Below are positions 58,877-64,000 of a DNA stretch of 64,000 bases, in pieces. The translations under genes were made by a program, and so were the position numbers. The stretch is taken from the NCBI GenBank assembly GCA_027625915.1, contig JANTQA010000023.1, positions 19,034,001-19,098,000 of the forward strand, in the 5' to 3' direction. Origin of the DNA: Anaeramoeba flamelloides. Lineage: Eukaryota > Metamonada > Anaeramoebidae. Position 1 is the first letter of the stretch. Each line of letters opens with the position of its first letter. Below the pieces are notes generated by a model. It searched no databases. It was given only the letters and a program-made list of their open reading frames with translations, and was not told the DNA's origin.

Positions 58877-59920
58877 TTTAAATCAAAAAAAAAACTATTT
58901 TAAATTATTGTTAAAAAAATGAATTCGTGATCAAGAAGAAACAAAATAGTAGAAAAGATTGATTAAAAGACTTGAAAAAAAGAAATTTAGAACAAATTTT
59001 AGAATAATTACCGTTACTTTGTTTTATTTTTTTGAAGATCCAAGTTGAAACTTTGATAAGTTTGGGTTGTAGGTTTTTTTTAAATTCAGTTAATAGTAAA
59101 ATTAAGGGAATAATATTTTCATTCTGATTTTGAAAAAAAGCTTTTAAAAAAATCATTTCGAAATGTATATCGGTAAATTCCTTCAAAAAACTTTAAAGAT
59201 TTATTTTCTCTTTTCCAATTGTTGGTTTTATGTTTGATAACAATTATTTGGGGGGGTTGTTTTTCTGAAGGTTGAAGAAAGAAAACTCATGCAATTAAAG
59301 TGATCAAAATGATGCCTGAAAAGGACTAGAATCCGTGTTTCAAAATATTATCCGTGTTTTTTTTTCTTCCGATACCAAGGCAACATCCAATCTACTACCA
59401 AATAGTATACCTAAGTTCACAAAAATTTTGAAAGTAAAGGTCTGGTTATTTTTTGTAAAAATTAAATTCTGAATGTAAATAGTTGAAAATTTTCCATAAT
59501 ATTCTCAATTTTTTGGAATTTTGAATTCCTTAATGATTTGAAAATTAAAAAAAAAGATTCAATCTTATTGAAGAGTTTAAATCAGAATCTTGAAGTTAAT
59601 TATTGAATTGATGTTTTTGATAATCTGAATTTTTGACAATTTGATCCTTTGTTTTTAGAATTTCTTTTTTCAATAAGAGAACTTTAAGAAACCAATACCA
59701 TACTAATTTCTGGTTTATTATCAGTTTCTTTAATTGGTTGATGTGTTGGTCTTCTAAAACAAAAATCAGGGCTGTTATTTTAAAACACTGGATTAATCTT
59801 TCGTGCACACATTATTTTGACAACAGAACTTTACAATTAAAAAAATTAAAACTAAATTTTTAGTTTGTTCAATAACTGTGTTGGTATCAACAACATGGTT
59901 TTCCAGACTTACAATTTTGG
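58877..59920 (-). other. Possible exons of another minus-strand gene
   Basis: Two stretches look partly coding: 59186-59030 (EMIFLKAFFQNQNENIIPL, then EFKKNLQPKLIKVS, before a GTAACG donor) and 59753-59684 (RPTHQPIKETDNKPEISM after a TTTGTTTTAG acceptor). I could not join them into a consistent transcript, and no family is recognised. Confidence 0.25.
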
Positions 59921-60349
59921 AAATAATGTGAAACAGGAAAAAAAGTGAAACACAGTTTTTAATTGCGAACATTACTGACAATGAAAAGTTAAATCAATAA
60001 AAAGAAGAAACCAATAAACTTCAAATAATAACTCATTATATTATTTTCAATCGACCCAACAAATACAATTTAAATCTACTTTTATAGGGAAATTGTTGGA
60101 GTGTGGTTTTGGAGATCGCAAAAATAGTCACTTTTTTGAACAAATATTTAATAATTGATCAATCAAAGAAAAGCCTTTACTAAAAAAGTAGTATTAAAAC
60201 AACTGTTATTGTGCTGAATACTTCATTTTGTCTATATTTATTTCGTTATTTTTTTTTTGGATTGATCTTACTTTTTATTTTCTACTAATGTTCCCAATTA
60301 AAAACTATGTTTCACCCTTTTTTCTGTTTCAACCTTTTTCCATAATGAT
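59921..60349. mobile_element. Terminal-inverted-repeat element (~0.43 kb)
   Basis: The arms share GTGAAACA, GTTTTTAATTG and GAACATTA in inverted order (left 59921-59985, right 60285-60349). The inner sequence near 60140-60190 matches, reversed, about 42335-42385. ORFs crossing the left arm are incidental. Confidence 0.65.
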
Positions 60350-60440
60350 TAAATAGTTTTTTTCAGACTTTGTATGATGTTTTTGATAATTTTTAAATAG
60401 TGTTTTATTGTGGTGTTAAATAACAGATGTTTTTAATTTT

Positions 60441-60617
60441 CAGGGGATAGTCTCTATTATTTTGTTATTGACCAATTTCTAAATAAGGATTTCTTATCTA
60501 ACAAGATGTTTAATATTGAAAATAAATAGGGTTTTCAAATCTAAATAATTTTAAATAATTTTTTCACAATTTCTATATAATTTAGGTAAAAAAAATAAAT
60601 AGAGATTAATACCTTAA
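60441..60617. mobile_element. MITE family C, copy 2
   Basis: AGGGGATAGTCTCTATTA at the left and AATAGAGATTAATACCTTAA at the right, with inner blocks shared with copy 1 (CAATATTTAA, CTAAATAAGGAT). TTAA is present only at the right edge. Confidence 0.55.
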
Positions 60618-61479
60618 CCCATTACTAAAATTTAACTTATGTAAAAAATATTGACTGACTGTGGGAAAAAAAAGAAACAAATCAGCATGAACAACAACAA
60701 TACACAAACAAAAAATTGGGCCCTTTAAATAAAGTTTAAAAAAGAATTCTAAAGATATTGAAAGATTAAAAATTACTTTTTTGACAATAAAACTGTGATA
60801 AATTTCATTTTTTTAATTTTTTCATAAAAATCATTTAATTTCTCGGAAATTTTTTAAACGAAAACATTTAATATTATTGAGCCATTTCGGTTATTCAAAG
60901 ATATAACGCCCAAGTTCAATTTAAATATGAACCAAGTATATACAGGAGTCTTCCTACTTTCAAATACCCATGTCTAAAAAAAAAAAACTAGAGTTCAATT
61001 TATGTAATGGGTTAAAAGTATTCAAGATCGGCTATTTACACCACAATAGTTGTTAAATACTTAAGAAATTTAAAAATTTTCACAAGTATTTTTATTTTTA
61101 AAAAAGAATAATATAGTATGACTAATACTATTCATTCTCCGAGTTCTAAACAATAACTTTTTATTCAAATATCCCCTCAAAATATTTTTTCTTCAAATTG
61201 AGTGAAAAACAAAAAGAACTCCAAAGAAACTAACAAAAATGTATTTTTTTAGAGATCAAATTAACTCTCATTATTAAACTTTTTAAAATAAATTTTATTT
61301 TAAAATAATTTGTTCCTTAACTAAGGCTTTATTGTAATATTTTAAAGAGAAAAAAGTTCAGCTGATTAACCATTTTTTCAATTATGGAAAATTACTTCAT
61401 CAAAGATTTTTTTCTCACCCAATATATATATTACAAAAAAGAAAGATATAAATAAATAAAAAAAGTTCACCAATTAAAA
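60618..61479. other. Non-coding AT-rich DNA
   Basis: Nothing recognised. Confidence 0.4.
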
Positions 61480-62225
61480 GACATGATTTTAAGGCTATTG
61501 GTTCAAATAAAATTAGACAATGAAGTGAAAATTTGTAATCCTTTTCTTATTTCAAAAAAACTTGAAAATTCTGAAATCATTAATGAACATATATTAAACT
61601 ATTTTTCAAAAATTTTGAATCAATTTATAATGTTTTTGGAAGCTGTTTTGAGGGTTTATTTGAGTATTCTGAACAAAATAAATATATTTAAATTTTTGGA
61701 TCAAAATCATTTTTTGAATTTTGCAAATTTTAGTTTTGCTTTTTCAAATTTTTGTTTTTCTTTTTTTTATCCTTTGCTTTTCTTTTGTTTTTCTTTTTGA
61801 TTTTCTTTTTTTTTTTCGATTTTTTTTGATACTTTTTTAGTTTCCTTTTTCTTTTTCTTTTTTTTTTTTTCTTTTTGAAAGATCTATGAAAAAAATAAAG
61901 ATCTCCGAAAAGACCAATAATCACTATGAAAATTTCAACTATGTAATGTCTTTGAAAATGACTTTTATTATTCATAAAAAATCTTGCTGTTCCGCTTTTT
62001 TTCAGTGTCAGTTCAGTAATAAAAAATCCGTAATGCTCATTTCAAATATTATGAAACATTTTTATTTAATTTTTGGTTTTATTTTTTTATACTTTTTAAT
62101 ATATCAGGTTTTTATATATTTAAAATGGCTTGAAAGTGAATAACAGATCAGATTTAGTTATTAATTGATTTTGAATACTAAATTATATATATATATATAT
62201 ATATTCACTTTATTATTTCAGGTAA
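61480..62225 (-). repeat. Family F element, copy 3 (inverted)
   Basis: This is the reverse complement of copies 1 and 2: CCGTAATGCTCATTTCAAA, ATATCAGGTTTTTATATA, the T/C-rich tract 61740-61870, and the end TATATTCACTTTATTATTTC at about 62220. The 105-codon plus-strand frame at 61483-61800 and the Lys-rich minus frame at 61730-61975 come from the repeat. Confidence 0.55.
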
Positions 62226-63179
62226 GTCCCAATATTTGAAAAAGAGTTTAGATAGTTAATAAACATTTTTTTAGATAATCTTAGTTTTTTTTCTCTTTTT
62301 TGCTTTTTCTTATCAAAGTAAAGGGTTTTGGTGAAGATTTTGGTGATGATTTTGTTTAAATTATGGTTGTGTCATTTCTTAAAGAAGGTGATTGAAGTTG
62401 GAAGGTGATAGAAAAATGATTTGATGAAATACATTATTGTAAATACTGTTTGAATAGGAAACTACATACTTTTACTTAACTGTGTTTTTCAAAAACAACA
62501 AAATAAAATTAGAAAATAACAGTCAAAAAAAAATTAGAACATCTTAAAAGATTAACTTAAAAAAGGATTGGTCTAAAATTAAATATACTGTAATTAGGTA
62601 TAAATGTTATTTTTCTCAAGTAAAAATAATAAAAAAAATATAAAAAATAAGGTGATCTTTTTCAGATCTAAATCACTTAAAATAAAGTATCTTTCAAAAT
62701 AAAAATCCCATTAAAAATCAAATTTTAAAGAGCTATATTTTTAATAATTAAAGTTATCTATTATAATATAAAAATTTCGATTTTAATATTCAATACTATA
62801 CTCAGGAGATATTTATTTTTTGTCTAAAAATAAAAGAAAAAACAATAAAAAAAACTGTGAAAAAAAATTGGGACATTTATTTTGAAAGAAACATTACATA
62901 AAAAATAGAAAATTCAAAAAAATTAAGAAAATCCATTTATTGATTCTCCTTCCATTTGAATAACTAAATCTAATCTTTTTTTTTAGATTTGAAACCAATT
63001 TTTCATTAATTCATCTGTTACTTCTTTCTAATTTTTCATTTTGTTTTCCATTTTAATCAAAACACTGTTGAAAAAATAAAAAAGAGAAAAAATGATTTAT
63101 TTGTAAACTTTTCATTGTGAGAGGAAAAACTTCAAAACGATACAAAACCAATTCAAAATTCAAATGTAACATGAGCCAT
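62226..63179. other. Non-coding DNA with a partial family B-like copy
   Basis: About 62560-62900 resembles 57165-57350 (CCCATTAAAAATCAAATTTT, then AAAGTTATC and GTCTAAAAATAAAA). No gene. Confidence 0.4.
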
Positions 63180-63570
63180 TTATTATAAAATTTCGTTTAT
63201 TAGTTATTGATTTCTTAAAGTTATTTTAGAAAAAAAGGAAATTTTAAAAATGAAGAAAATGGAAAATTTATTATCCAAAAAATAGAGTAAATTTTTACAA
63301 AAAATTCCTACCCGAAATTTCAAAAAAGCCAAAAATTTACTAAAAAAATTCCACATTCCAAAAAATTTTCAACGTATTCGATTTATAATTAAAAACTTAT
63401 TCAAAATATAAAGGATTTTACTGCCAAAATTGGTTTGAACTTGGGTATACTATTGGGTACTGAATTACTTGTTTTCTGGAATTATTAAAAAAAAAAAAAC
63501 AATGTTTTTATTTGAAAGAGGGGTTTTATTTTCTAATTATGATTATGGGAAAGGGCATTTTGAACAACGA
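63180..63570 (+). repeat. Dispersed repeat, family E, copy 2
   Basis: It matches 16890-17240 inside the RGS intron; shared blocks include AAAATTGGTTTGAACTT and TACTGAATTA. No terminal repeats were found. Confidence 0.4.
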
Positions 63571-63852
63571 AAGATTGGAAATATGTAAATTTTGATATTA
63601 AAAAATAGAATCAAATTAATAAATTGCCTAGATGAGGTTAAATCATACATTTCATAAAAAAAAACACAAATTACACATAAAAATCAAAAATTTTTTTGGG
63701 ATCCCAACAAGATACCATTTTATTATTAAAAAATATTAGTCACTCCATCCAAAAGTAATTTTTTAATTTATTTGAGAAAAAAAGTTGGTATTGTTGATTA
63801 AATCGGCTTTTTTGGGAAGTCTAATTTTCTTGACATCCCAAGATCCAGTTTA

Positions 63853-64000
63853 TTACTTTTCTTCCAGGGGTTTAGAAACCTGAATAACAATCCCACCAAA
63901 TCTTGCTTCGTCGGCAAAACACTTTACGTTTTTTATGTAGCAAGTATGTTCCCTTCCAAATTTTTTTTCTCCTTCTATTTGGCTTAGAAAGCCACCACTC
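63853..64000 (-). CDS. 3' end of a gene cut by the window edge
   Basis: Minus-strand open frame running in from the right edge and ending in TAA at 63855-63853. The 48 visible residues (SGGFLSQIEGEKKFGREHT, then CYIKNVKCFADEARFGGIV and IQVSKPLEEK) have a clear protein composition and the DNA is much richer in G/C than the neighbouring spacer. I cannot name the family from this piece. The rest of the gene lies beyond position 64000. Confidence 0.7.
   Translation of the reverse strand, partial: SGGFLSQIEGEKKFGREHTCYIKNVKCFADEARFGGIVIQVSKPLEEK

Noticed and set aside
61483-61800. 105-codon ATG ORF on the plus strand
   Set aside because: Most of it lies in family F DNA that recurs, without this ORF, at 38.2 and 56.8 kb.

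Overview
The window is a gene-poor, very AT-rich stretch of a nuclear eukaryotic genome, full of long A and T runs. Genes are split by GT-AG introns, and the recognisable proteins are eukaryotic housekeeping or signalling ones (Arf GTPase, ribosomal proteins eL34 and uL13, proteasome subunit Sem1/Dss1, an RGS-DUF547 signalling protein, a UBA-domain protein). An AT-rich free-living protist fits best. An anaerobic amoeboid metamonad such as Anaeramoeba is my guess, from composition and the RGS-DUF547 architecture, but the sequence does not prove it. I saw no rRNA, tRNA, CRISPR array, LTR element or virus-like element.

Layout. 0-8 kb: a two-exon Arf gene, a decayed LINE on the minus strand (3.6-5.1 kb), a 0.48-kb terminal-inverted-repeat element, and eL34 on the minus strand. 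8.5-14.1 kb: two inverted copies and one partial copy of a 1.2-kb TTAA-flanked element, with smaller palindromic elements between them. 14.3-20.7 kb: a possible terminal exon on the minus strand, then the main locus, a coiled-coil, RGS and DUF547 protein. Its RGS domain is cut by a 2.9-kb intron, and its N-terminal part is put out of frame by a run of 32 A. 20.7-25.7 kb: empty apart from one TTAA element and a strong hairpin. 25.7-27.7 kb: uL13 on the minus strand, followed by a LINE 3' end that landed inside an inverted-repeat element and kept its target-site duplication. 27.7-31 kb: repeat copies, another LINE scrap and an unknown spliced gene. 31-33.5 kb: a broken hAT transposase gene. 33.6-34.2 kb: an intact coiled-coil/UBA gene. 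34-49 kb: nearly all repeats and featureless AT-rich DNA, with a few doubtful ORFs. 49.2-49.7 kb: three-exon Sem1/Dss1. 50-63.8 kb: many non-autonomous elements, several nested in each other, plus one new two-exon small gene on the minus strand (58.5-58.9 kb). The right edge cuts the 3' end of another minus-strand gene.

The genes do not form an operon or pathway. Coding sequence is well under a fifth of the window; the rest is mostly non-autonomous DNA transposons, LINE remains and A/T-rich spacer. Two splice-acceptor styles occur: pyrimidine-rich (Arf, Sem1) and A-rich immediately before AG (eL34, uL13, the 58.5-kb gene). Several real exons are short or begin without ATG, so they are easy to miss in a plain ORF scan. 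All family assignments come from motifs read by eye; no database search was run.
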